A stretch of 61,357 nucleotides of DNA from Neolentinus lepideus HHB14362 ss-1 (taxonomy: Eukaryota; Basidiomycota; Agaricomycetes; Gloeophyllales; Gloeophyllaceae): positions 1 to 61,357 of the forward strand of contig KV425668.1 of the NCBI GenBank assembly GCA_001632425.1. The letters run 5' to 3'. Within the stretch, counting starts at the first letter, position 1. Every line of letters starts with the position of its first letter. Below, piece after piece: positions 1-9,964 of this stretch. The notes beneath the pieces are model-generated. The model had not been told where the DNA came from. It saw only the letters and a list, made by a program, of their open reading frames with translations, and made no database searches. The translations under genes were made by a program, and so were the position numbers.

Positions 1-257
1 TAAAAAGGCTGAACATTATTAAAAGTATGGATAGCCACTTAGGCGGCTACCCAAACCTGAAATATATCCATTCCATAAATAGATTTCAAAAGCAAATCTT
101 TTGTTACTTCTTTTCCATTCTGTTTATATTTAATCATTGTGGTCATCTTGAAGGTAATGCTGGGGAAAATATTTTGTCCAGTCCACTGAGCATCCTCTAA
201 ATATTTAAGTTTTCCCATGACAGAATATTTTGCAAAAGTAATTATATGGGATATCCA

Positions 258-305
258 TTTTGATCAACATTTTGCAGGTCCTCAAAGAGTGGGACTCCCG
301 CAGTG
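258..305 (+). repeat. Single arm of a repeat family, also present at 36759-36888
   Basis: This 48-bp stretch is, in reverse complement, almost identical (one mismatch seen by eye) to the left arm of the 130-bp inverted-repeat element at 36759-36888. It contains the shared core TTGATCAACATTTTG and ends in GGGACTCCCGCAGTG. Only one arm is visible here. The matching arm would lie at lower coordinates and may be lost, diverged or outside the window. It is probably the end of a dispersed DNA-transposon-derived repeat. Confidence 0.75.
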
Positions 306-660
306 TCGGAGTGATTGCGAGTGTTTGCTTCGAAGTTCGTTGTGCCTCTAGTTTCTCATTTCTGAGTATATCTAGGCTAAATGCCTTTGGCGCCGCTGAT
401 CCCGCAAACGGTGTGACACACGCATAAACTATAGAACGTTCTAAATAATAGCGGATCACGGTTGAGCCCGTGATGGTATGCATCAGAGTAAGGAACTAGA
501 TGAAAGATACAGTGGAATAGTAGTAGTAGCCGCCAGCAACTCATAGATGAGTCGATGCTTAGTATTCAAGAGGACGGTAAGCCCTGTAATGCGAATGATC
601 TTTCAGACGAATGTTGACACGGCCTTTTCGACCTGTTCACATCTTCTGTGCCACACAAAT

Positions 661-1361
661 TCACTCATAGAACGATCCCCTGATGCGCGGCATAGGGAGC
701 TTGGAGCCCCAAACAGCATGTTGCTCTTTCTCGAATTGCTCGAACCGCCTACCGACGTCAGCTTCCAGAAAGCCAGCTTCCGCAAGCTTGTGAAGAGCCA
801 CTGCACACCAGTGGCGACAGCCTTGTCCATTTTCGTTGAAACTCCGGATCGTTGCTCGTCAGTGGCTGCAAGAAATAGCGTGGTACATTCAACTCACTCG
901 TATCTCTCGAACACATGTTCGTTCAGCAAATAATTGCAGATGGTCGCTGCTGTAGTTCCAGGCGCAAGCGGCGTCTCGAAAGAAGGAGCAGTATTGCCGT
1001 CGAGGTACTCGGCTGCGTCGTCTCTATGATACTCCACGAGCAGGACACCTCGCATTAGGTGGTTAAGATCTGTGTATGAAGGACTGTTGTTCAGAGTGAT
1101 AGAGCGCCGCACACTCTGTTCATCCATTGGCGAGATGAGCGCAAGGATGAAGTGGAAGACTTGGCCATCGGGAATCTCGGTGCCTCTGATGCTAATGGAC
1201 GAGATTGGCATTTGAAATAGCTCTGAGTTAGCTTTGATATCTCCCACCGGGAATATGGTATTTCTAGAGGGCAGAGAATAAGATCTGTAAATGTAGCTAG
1301 TACTGTTGATTGGTTCATTTGACTCATAGGGACCACTGCACCTGTTGGTCATATCCATCAT
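661..1361 (-). CDS. DUF7770-like hypothetical protein
   Basis: Two exons: 898-1361 and 661-841. A 56-bp intron (donor GTGAGT, acceptor AG at 842-843) restores one frame, giving about 214 residues and ending in IRGSFYE. The C-terminal half has a motif NENGQGCRHWC followed by a helix-like ALHKLAEAGFLEAD. It resembles EGCRFW in the gene at 20219-20788. This pattern matches what I know as the fungal DUF7770 family, whose biochemical role is unknown to me. The N-terminal roughly 50 residues look unstructured. A later Met (start of MPISSIS) could be the true start, or another small intron may sit there. The divergent neighbour is the alpha/beta hydrolase at 2278. The family call is by recalled pattern and is not verified. 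Confidence 0.6.
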
Positions 1362-2277
1362 GTGCCAAGCTAGAGCAGGATATCGAGCAAAGGAAGACGT
1401 CCGAGGAATAAAAGGTGAATGACTGCAGAAGAAGACACAGAATCAACGCAGTGCAAAGCTAGGTACAATTTCGTGGTGTTGGAGGAGGCGGGCGCCAAGA
1501 CTCGTGGCTCAAGCCACAATATTCCGGTGGCAATCAATGATCGCACGGCGTAGTGCCTCGCCTACAAGGCAGAATCCGGACTACACTATACTATGCGAAA
1601 CACACAGGGTGGTGGTGGGTGGTGGTCGGGTCGAAAAGATCGTAGTCTATCCAGCGGTCAAGGACAAAAGGATAAAGAGAGGGCTAAGAGAAAACGAAAG
1701 CCGGGTGCCACATGGTACCACGTGCTCAGCACACAGGCTCTCCCGCCCGCAAGCTCGCTTCTCGCGTCGAGCTCGTTTGGCAACAACGAAGATCACTTGA
1801 GACTATTGCAGACAGCCTCACTGACATCTGGGGTAGTCAGGACTTGGTCGAGCAAAGTTAAACGACGAAAGTGAGAATATATTACGGAATTCACCGGAAG
1901 GTACAACAAACATATCTCGGTTTTTCCCCTACATTCCTCCGGCCGCTCACTTAAGATTGTCAGTAGTCAGGTATATAAAAAGCCAGCGGAGACAAGGACA
2001 CTACATGACCATTAACGTCCACCTTGGAGTCATGTGAGGTTGCGGAGACTTTTTTTGGACCTTATATTTCGTTCGGACCAGTGAACAAGCGTTATTTCTA
2101 GCCATTCACTTTCCGTCTATGTATTGTAATGCTACGTATGTCAGATTCCCTTCTAAACCAAGCCCATTGAACTCCCAAGGCTATAGTTAGGACGACATAC
2201 TTCGCTTGAACCTTTTAGAAAGATGGCCGAGCGAGAATGGGCATCCTCGAGTATGATTTGACCCACTGACTCCGCTA
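1362..2277. other. Intergenic region between divergent genes
   Basis: No convincing coding frame is seen. The overlapping plus-strand ORFs at 1504-1874 are low-complexity Arg/Ser/Gly frames in different phases. The stretch lies between two divergently transcribed genes and carries a TATA-like box at 1972 in the plus direction. Confidence 0.5.
1972..1980 (+). promoter_or_regulatory. TATA-like box for the alpha/beta hydrolase
   Basis: The sequence TATATAAAA lies about 300 bp upstream of the proposed ATG at 2278. The distance implies a long 5' leader, or an unseen 5' intron, if this box is used. The assignment is inferred from position only. Confidence 0.35.
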
Positions 2278-3522
2278 ATGCCACTTTCCGACCCAGTCAA
2301 CAGCGAAGGCGTCCAATTCTACTACGAGGATAGCGGTGCACCATCGGACGAGGTGTACACCACACTCGTGGTTATCCACGGCTCGAGCTATCATAGCGGT
2401 ACGCCACTTTAGTCACCCGCATTTCCAGATACCTGAGCAGACGATCTATCCCTCACAGCCATATTTACCAAGCTCCTCCCACTAGCCGCACAGCACAACC
2501 TCCGCCTCGTCCTCCTCAATCGGCGCGACTACCCCGGATCGACGCCCGTCTTCCCGGAGGAAGTCGATAAGATTCGGAGCACCGACCTAAATGTCAATGC
2601 TGCCATCTTGCGCGAGCTCGGCCTGCAAATTGGGTCCTTTCTAGCGTGGTATGTGTATGCAGCTTCAATCCCCTCGGTCGAAATTGGAGAGGACGGCAGC
2701 TCGAAGGGCGGCCTGGCCGTTCTCGCATGGTCCTCTGGGAATACGTTGGTATCTGCCGCGATAGCGAACCTCAGCAGGCTAGAAGAGGAGAAGAAAGTTC
2801 GATTGAGAGGGTATTTGAGGGCATACGTGATCTATGGTATGTCTTCACAATCTTCTTGCCTTCTGATTCAGCGATTGATTAGAGTATCCACGAAAGACTG
2901 TCCCTCATATATCTTTGGTCTCCCATTGCAATCGGGTCTCTACAATCCATTCCGAGACCCCTCACTCGATGCGAAGGCAAAGGCGGAGTTCTTCAGTGTT
3001 TGGGTGACCATGTACTACCAGCACCCCGATCCCGATTCAGGTTCCATATCAGGTCTCTCTACTCGTGGGATAGAGAATCCACCGCCTGAAAAGATAGCGA
3101 CGTACCATCGCTTCGGCCCGGACGAGCTGGAAACCCTCAGTTGCCCAGAAGCCTTGCTTCCGGAGAGGTGCGATGGGAATGTGCGGTATATGAGCTCCGT
3201 GGTCTGGGAAGAGAACATAACCAAGATATTCAGCGATGCCCCTAAGGCGGAGGAGTTCCCCATATTGAAGATCAAGCTTATTTGGTGTAGAGAGAGCCAA
3301 CCGGATATCCCTTGGGCGGCTTGGCAGTTGAAAAGCAGGGTCGATGAGCTCTGGAAGCAGGGAAAGGGGCACCGACAGCTCGAGGTTTATTCCATGGCTG
3401 GTAATCATTTCGTATGTACTTTTCCCTGTGTCAGTGCTATGCGAATACTTACTGTTCTGCGTACCAAGGCCCACTGGGATCAACCGGAAGAAACTATCCA
3501 AGTTTGGAGCACTATAATTTAG
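2278..3522 (+). CDS. Alpha/beta-hydrolase fold protein
   Basis: Exons 2278-2398, 2459-2836, 2885-3411 and 3469-3522 join in frame to 359 residues. Introns are 60, 48 and 57 bp, all GT-AG. The protein has the alpha/beta hydrolase order. VVIHGSSYHS (oxyanion-hole HG, residues 31-40) comes first. LAWSSGN follows, a nucleophile elbow with Ser about 132 in AWSSG instead of the common GWSxG. Near the C-terminus is GNHFAHWDQPE, carrying the catalytic His. It belongs to a fungal group of uncharacterised hydrolases with the signature GLP..YNP..DPSL. Substrate is unknown. No signal peptide is seen, so it is probably cytosolic. The ATG at 2278 was chosen because the first exon encodes the expected beta strand and oxyanion segment. 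The acceptor of intron 2 (AG at 2883-2884) is chosen by phase and is the weakest junction. Confidence 0.85.
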
Positions 3523-4490
3523 ATACTAGATGAGCTCACCAAAGGTCTATCCAGTCTAAATTTGATGAAAGAAACTGCTGCGCCCTATTGTTATCCAGAA
3601 TGACCTCATGGAAACTTAGTCCTACAGGGGTAATTATGCACACACCGGAGAGCCATCAAGAGTATACACACCTCGAGTTAGATCCCGCAAGGCATCTATT
3701 GTCACCCTTGGTGGCGTTGTCGCCTCTAGTGTCCCCTTTCTTCAACCGCACAGTGTTGTGTCAACAGATCAGAGATCGTACCTTGTGTATGGGCGATCTC
3801 CGACAGCGCACTCCATGTGGACCGTGGACGAGTATTAAGCAAGGCGTTGATGCCGCCAGAGCGAAAGTATGCAAATTGGCTTAGACGGATCAAATATCCG
3901 AAGTGAACAAGGATCCATCTGACTACTTAGTAGACTTGGCTCGGAGCCTTCGGTGTCCGAACGAAGGAACAGACTCCCACATCGACATCTCGTAGGGTGA
4001 TCTCATCTCCGCGGTCACAGTAGAGTTGATGCTACATGAGCGCGGCTCCTATATTTGATCCTAACAATGCGCCACTATGTGAGAAGAAACTTGGGCAGCA
4101 GGAATTCGAGGGTACAAAACAGGCCCGACTCGAGAACAGGCAGAATTGCAGATACGTCTCGCGGCGACTTTGAGATATCAGTTGGACCCCAGATTTACGA
4201 GCTGTTGAAACAAGAGACGATGGACTTGCTGGGAAGTGATCGAGGTAGATTCCGAGCTCTAGCTATAGCGGTAGTCATTCTTTCCCATCATGCAGATGGA
4301 ATTCCTCCTTGCTAAGAGGTATAAGTCGTAGCAACCCTGACATGCGAAAGAACTTGAGAGCGGAGGAAAGTTGCTGGAAAACTGAATGGTCGTGCTGTCC
4401 TGTCGCCGTCGCCACCGGAGGAGACATGATAACGGATCACACTTTGCAAAAACAGGTGATAGAACAGTCTCGAGAGACAAAAAAGGTTGC
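3523..4490. other. Region without a recognisable gene
   Basis: Short ORFs at 3588-3884 and 4055-4315 show no recognisable domain, no convincing splice joining and no biased codon use. Part of it must be the 3' UTR of the hydrolase. I see nothing else here. Confidence 0.4.
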
Positions 4491-4498
4491 ACTGCGCT
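4491..4498. repeat. Left 8-bp target-site duplication
   Basis: ACTGCGCT abuts the left end of the hAT-like element. The identical octamer follows the right end at 5028-5035. Confidence 0.7.
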
Positions 4499-4562
4499 CA
4501 AGGGGCGGACAGAAATAAATTTTTAGACCGTATGTCACAAATCTCAGTTAAGGGTACCTTAG

Positions 4563-4579
4563 CCCCCCCCCCCCCCCCC
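4563..4579 (+). repeat. Poly-C run of 17
   Basis: Homopolymer of 17 C, followed by the small palindrome GTGGGAACTTCCCAC. It lies inside the hAT-like element after the first copy of the internal direct motif. Its exact length is prone to sequencing error. Confidence 0.9.
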
Positions 4580-4977
4580 GTGGGAACTTCCCACGGCCTA
4601 AAAAGGCAAATATTGCAAAACATACGAACATATGTTTCTCTTCAGCACCGTTAATGATATCAAAAGAAAATATTATATAATCTGTATGTCAGTATAGATA
4701 TATTACCTCGGGAAGAATATAGTATACCAGTGCACGACATATGATAATCTATAAATTAATACCTACGCATATCGCCGGCGTGTAATGTCGCCCAATATTT
4801 TCTGTCACTAGTACTGTGACCGAGGTCTAGGCAGTGCACTATGAAAACATGTTATGTGTCACTATTTATATATTTATATCCCTGAATTTTACCTGAAAAT
4901 GGCCCATATCTGTAGCAAGAAGCCGTGAGAAATCATTTATTGATCAAAAAATAAATCTCCGTTAAGGACGTCCGAGG

Positions 4978-4989
4978 CCCCCCCCCCCC
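4978..4989 (+). repeat. Poly-C run of 12
   Basis: Homopolymer of 12 C at the mirror position near the right end of the hAT-like element, following the second copy of the internal direct motif. Confidence 0.9.
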
Positions 4990-5027
4990 TACATAGGGTC
5001 TCGGCATCTCCCGGTGTCCGCCCCTTG

Positions 5028-5035
5028 ACTGCGCT
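5028..5035. repeat. Right 8-bp target-site duplication
   Basis: ACTGCGCT directly follows the right end of the hAT-like element and matches 4491-4498 exactly. Confidence 0.7.
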
Positions 5036-6279
5036 CCTCGAAAAATTCCCACACTGAACGTATCCTGGTGGCGGCCGACTTTTCATCTTCATTCAGTACT
5101 CCGAGGCTCTTTCCCTTCCCTTGCAAATCAACAGAAACCATGCGGTCGTAGTACTAGGCTCCTTTTATTGATGATCTAAATCTTTTCTCTACCTGTCGGA
5201 ACGGATTGCAAAATGGATAGCTCGCTTACTCAACATGCACACTGTATACCGTCTGGTTAGGTGGGACTATCCACATGTACAATTTGGATATTCCACCGAA
5301 CGTATGACTGCGACCAACATAGGGGTATCTCTGGTGTGTTAAAAATATTGCTCTGCTGCAGATATTTCCGAAGTTCATGTGAAAGGCACGACCAAGAAAT
5401 AACCCTCTACTTGTGTCAGCACATGGCCTTCTTTCCATATGAAGCGCGCATTGCGTATCTCCAGCAGGTTTCAATGCTTCTTTCTTTGTATGCCTTACCT
5501 GCCCAGGAGCTCTTCTCACAAGCTATTTAAGTGCGGATTGGCTTCTATCTCGTCATATCGCGCCACGAGTATCTCATGCTGTCTTGTCCACAGGAGACTC
5601 GGATGCAACGAGTAACCGCCCATTTCTTCTATCTTGCCTCTTTGGTTCCATTCGTTTCTATCCAGGATAGCAAGGTCCTCAGGTTTCTCGGATTGCTTGC
5701 TTACTATACTTCCCTCCTAAGCTGTGACTACTGGCCACACTATCGGCAACGGGCTACTGCTATCTGGCACATTTTCCTTCTAATTATAAGTCTGCTTTCA
5801 TCTTTCGGCCGTCCTTAGTGACTGCACACACGCAAAGTATAGCTGCACAACTCGTTTCTCCTTTTTGAACATGTCTACTTGCGACGTATTCTTGTCTGTT
5901 ATCATATCTCGCATCCTCAGCAGCCAATCGTTGACGAATTTAGTTCCGGTGACCTCTTCGAGTAAGCGAGAATCTATCCGAATTGCGATCGCCCCACCAC
6001 TGCCCTTGATGTCCTGTCTTTCTATGTCCTGTTGTGAACAAGTGCTTCTGGTCTGGCGATGCCGTCGGGTCCAGCTCCTGTGTGCTCCTGCCATCCCGAC
6101 ATCCATATGGCGACCTGCGCTGACAAGCTCACCTCATGGTCCTTTCATGCTCTAACACGCTGCTTGCATGAGAGTATTTCGACCTCCCTTCTGAACGGTA
6201 TAAATGCGTCAGGTAACGGATGCTTATCTCCCAACCCCATCAGTGGTCTCTTAGGCTACCGCACTTCATCCGCTGAGCG
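5036..6279. other. Region without a recognisable gene, upstream of the chitinase
   Basis: Open frames of about 90-100 residues exist on both strands (5226-6155), but none shows a recognisable domain or plausible splicing. The last 100 bp hold the chitinase promoter. Confidence 0.4.
6199..6205 (+). promoter_or_regulatory. TATA box of the chitinase gene
   Basis: TATAAAT lies 81 bp upstream of the chitinase ATG at 6280. This is a usual distance for a TATA-containing fungal promoter with a short leader. Confidence 0.55.
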
Positions 6280-7783
6280 ATGGTCTCTTTCATCCTCTCT
6301 AGTATATTGGCCGCTTTGATCTGCCTAGCAACGGTAACATCTACTCCGGTGGACTTGGATGCACCAGAGTATGCCAGCCTAGGTCAACAAGCGCGTAATA
6401 TCCTCAAACGAGCCACGCCTGCTGCTCCTCATTGGGTCATCTACAGTGACAAGTACGTCTCGGGCACGACAGGCCCCCCAAATGCTTCTGAAGTCGCGGT
6501 AAGCTACCTAATCACTGCTGATGATGATCGAGATGTTCATATACCGGTGCAAGGGATACAATGTCTTGTGAGACTTTTTCGTCGAGAGATCAACCAATCA
6601 TCTAATACGCTCCTCGACCCAGTGCTCTGTCCTTCTTACTGACCGAGGGCGCATACGATAAGGCTGAAGAGTGGACCACGCTCACTGCGGCAGAGCGGAC
6701 ATCCGTTCTCTCGCAGTACCACGACGCCGGAATCTCTTTGATCGTCTCTGCCTTCGGCTCTACTGACACGCCCACCTCAAGTGGTGATGACCCTGTGTCA
6801 ACAGCAGACACTATTGCAGCGTGGGTCAAGCAGTACGACCTTGATGGGGTTGATGTCGATTACGAGGTACGTCTGCGATATCAGGTGTTTAATCCATCTT
6901 GACATTGTCGGCTCCGTAGGACTTCAATGCCTTCGATGCTGGTGACGGATCGGCGGAGAACTGGCTGATCAGCTTCACAACCGAGCTACGCAAGCAGTTG
7001 CCAGCAGGAGACTATATCCTCACACATGCTCGTATGTGGACCACACATGTTTTTATGGCGTTGCATCTAATATGGAGGCTACACAGCTGTTGCGCCTTGG
7101 TTCTCTGCTGGTCACTGGGGTGGAGGCGGCTACCTCAAGGTGGACCAAAGTGTGGGCGACCTCATTGACTGGGTGTGTGATTAATGATATCTGTTCTGGC
7201 TCAATGTTCACTGACTTCCGGTTAGTACAACATTCAGGTAAGTTTTTGATTGAAACTACAAACAATTCAAGGTTACGAGTCCGAACATTTCTACCTATGT
7301 CCAGTTCTACAACCGTGAGTTGTTGTATTTTACTGCTATCATCATCGTAACGGTTTGTGCAGAGGGATCTTCGGAATATACGACGTGTAGCGGCTTGCTC
7401 ACCAATTCTTCGAGCACTTGGCCGGAGTCAGCACTCTTCCAGATTGCCGCTAGCGGTGTGACTCTTGACAAACTCGTCATCGGAAAGCCCGCTACGACGA
7501 GTGACGCCAACAACGGCTACATCGATCCATCAACTCTCGCCACCTGCGTGGAGCAGGCTAAGAATCAGAATTGGGGTACGCGTTCCCTTAACCCGCATTT
7601 CCACTTACAGAACACTGATTGATCGCGCGCCTTCCTCTCCTTAGACGCTGGTGTGATGGTTTGGGAGGTGTGTATGACAGATCCTGTCTCGTAGACCCTT
7701 CCATGACGACTGTGGTTTTGTAGTTCCCAGATGCGGCTGCCTCGTGGATTTCCACGGTCCGATCTGACTCCTGGCCCGTGTAA
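6280..7783 (+). CDS. Secreted GH18 family chitinase
   Basis: Ten exons: 6280-6498, 6554-6567, 6623-6866, 6920-7031, 7087-7172, 7226-7237, 7305-7314, 7363-7575, 7645-7667 and 7724-7783. They join to 330 residues. Residues 1-22 form a signal peptide, followed by a likely Kex2 site (ILKR near residue 45). GVDVDYE (153-159) is the GH18 DxxDxDxE active-site motif, with Glu159 the expected acid catalyst. Later conserved pieces are APWFS, a YNIQFYN strand and the C-terminal DAGVMVWEF barrel strand. Enzymes of this type hydrolyse beta-1,4 GlcNAc linkages in chitin or related glycans. This small version has no chitin-binding module. A role in wall remodelling or autolysis is inferred. Three exons are only 14, 12 and 10 nt long, yet each restores a conserved segment in frame. 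Confidence 0.93.
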
Positions 7784-8255
7784 ATCCCGGTCCCTTGACG
7801 TTGCTGGCGCTGGTGGGGGCAAGCGCCAGAAAATGGAGCAACATGTGTTGCATCTTGTTATTTATACCCGAAGGAATTGTAGATGCTAGTGTCGTCACAT
7901 ATAACAGGTAGACACGGCTATTTCTATTTACCTCCCTAAATATCGGAGCCCATGCAACGCACTTGAAGTAAAGCTGAGCGCTGATATCTCGGCATCTCGC
8001 AACAATCAAATAAGTAAAGCAGGGAAAGTACAATTAGTAGTCCGTACTACTACATACTACCTACAAATGTCCTAGTCACAATACAAAATAACCGTTGCCT
8101 GGACCGCCACGATGACCAGACAAACAATCCACCGAGTTCGATTCATAACTTCATGTTCAAATGCGTAAACCAATTTGCGTCGTGACACAGCATTACGACG
8201 CCAGCGCTTGACCAGACATTGGACAGTGTACCCGTCAGGCTGAGTGAGGCTTGGG
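7784..8255. other. Intergenic, convergent 3' ends
   Basis: Lies between the convergent chitinase (+) and the secreted protein gene (-). It should hold both 3' UTRs. No coding sequence was recognised. Confidence 0.5.
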
Positions 8256-9469
8256 CTAGTCTTTCGTCACGTGGAAAGACTATAATTATAAGTTAAGTGC
8301 AGTTCATCAACTAGTAAATGCATGTGAATACGTACAACTCCACATGCGCTGGCATTATGATGTTCATTATACGCTTCGATATCCCCAGTCAGGAAAAAGG
8401 TCTTCCGGTCCTGGTCATAGGCAATGATGGTTGAGGGGATGCTACCATCAAAATTGATCCATTTAGCTACACCCACAAGCTGTCAGGAACGGACGCAGTG
8501 CACATTCATGTCGGACATTACCTCGAAGTTCCTTGGTTTCTAGGTCCACCGTCCAGATGGCTGAGCCGTATGTGTTATCGGCGCTGAGAGCGGGCAGACC
8601 GCCGGGAAGAGCTGCAGTTGTTCGTCAAAAATTTGTTCCAAAGACATTATACGCAGGGCATACTTTGGCGAACAGGCATCAAGTCGAGTGTACTACGCAC
8701 ATGTTGCTAGTCAGTATGGATTTCCAAGATCGACACAAATCATACATACGCCGGTGACCTGCGGGCCAAGTGGCCTGCTCCAGATGCTCTGGCACCAATG
8801 AATGAAGGTCCAATGCGGAAATTCTATTGAAAACAAATGAGCATAAGACCGACCGAAGGGTGCTAAAGCTCACCAGTCCGATGAGATCAGTGGGTCCGCC
8901 GGCCCAGTTAGCATTTACCCGGACCCAAAGGTCGTCATCTGGCGTAGAATCTCTGGATTCATCTCTGATCAAGACCATTCATATTTAAGTAGAAAGGGTC
9001 GTTCCGACGTGATCAACATACAATCCGAGGGAGCTCTTTACGTATCCGAGTGGCAAGCCGTCATCGGAGGTAGCTCGAATTCGGCCTATGTAACTGCACA
9101 AGGAGATGCCAACGAGAAATAAGCATTCTCATTGACGATCGGTACTTTAGTCAGAACGTGCAGTACTTACGTTAAAGCAGAGGCGGAAGGTGATGCAGAA
9201 GGGGAGGCGGACGCAGACGCAGCGGACCGCTTGACTGATAGGTGTTATACACAATTCCGTCAGGTGTGCAACAAATATTTTCTAAACTCACCGAAAGCGG
9301 GTGTAGGCTTGTAGAATTGATCGCGACCAGGAAGCACCTTACCAAACTTCGCAGGCAAAGGAGGAAGTCCCCGTGCAATTCGCTGACTGTTTGTTTCTCT
9401 CCCAAAGCCACTGGGGATCGCACAGACCTGTGCGACGAACAAGAGCAGGATTGCAAAGAGAATGTGCAT
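8256..9469 (-). CDS. Small secreted protein of a basidiomycete-specific family
   Basis: Multi-exon gene read right to left. The first exon starts at 9469 with a clear signal peptide (hydrophobic core FAILLLFVAQVCA), then ARGLPPLPAKFG. Further exon segments encode GRIRATSDDGLPLGYVKSS (about 9020-9090), DESRDSTPDDDLWVRVNAN (about 8880-8970), NTYGSAIWTVDLETKELR (about 8520-8590) and WINFDGSIPSTIIAYD..FFLTGDIEAYN (about 8350-8470). The final exon ends at the TAG at 8256. This order is typical of a family of uncharacterised secreted proteins widespread in Agaricomycetes: signal peptide, ARGLPPLPP, G-x-LGYV, W..D, then FLTGD. Function is unknown to me. Exact junctions between 8590 and 9270 were not resolved. 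Confidence 0.72.
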
Positions 9470-9964
9470 CCTGGGAGGCCCGCTAACGCATTCCTGTGTT
9501 CTTACCCAACATACTCTTATATATATGGAACGGCACCTCGTGTCCGTCTGCGGGGCTCTGGAGACCAGTTCGCAGCATACCAAGTTTCTTTCTTTGCTCA
9601 CGCGGCACCGAATTAGCTTGTCGCCTCATCGATCAGGGATATTTCTCGGCTGTTTCTGGGCTTATTATCTGGATGAGCCGACTGCCCAGTTCGTGGACTG
9701 ACGGACTTTTGCACATTGCAGGAGGATAGTCGGGGCTAGTGCTGCTCGGCGAGGCCACCACTGACCGCGGTGAGAACGCAGACGATGAAGATAACACGTC
9801 ATTGTTGAGCTCATCGTAACAAATGTCCAGCCGGGCCGGTGTGATCGTACTTGCATCTGACTGCAGAGGGATATTTCATGATGAGATAATCGGTCTACCC
9901 TAGCGGACAACACTTGCTCACTAGCCCTATGCACCCAAGACAACGAAAGCCCAAACCCGCACCT
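9470..9964. other. Intergenic, upstream of the secreted-protein gene
   Basis: A minus-strand TATATATA run near 9518-9525 lies about 50 bp upstream of the start at 9469 and may be its TATA box. The rest includes the 3' flank of the OPT gene. No coding sequence was recognised. Confidence 0.45.

Larger units (their letters stand above)
4499..5027. mobile_element. hAT-like non-autonomous element (MITE-like)
   Basis: A 529-bp element flanked by an identical 8-bp direct duplication, ACTGCGCT, at 4491-4498 and 5028-5035. The ends form a terminal inverted repeat. The left end reads CAAGGGGCGGACA and the right end is its reverse complement. Weaker inverted similarity continues inward (AGACCGTATGT against AGACCCTATGT). 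An 8-bp duplication and a TIR beginning CARGGGCGGA are hallmarks of the hAT superfamily. There is no coding capacity; the interior is AT-rich. Inside are two direct copies of a motif AAATCTC(A/C)GTTAAGG, each followed by a poly-C run. The structure is seen directly; the superfamily assignment follows established knowledge. Confidence 0.75.

Noticed and set aside
2211..2260. GATGGCCGAGCG sequence resembling the start of a Ser/Leu tRNA
   Set aside because: No B-box, acceptor stem pairing or terminator follows. It lies in the leader of the hydrolase gene.
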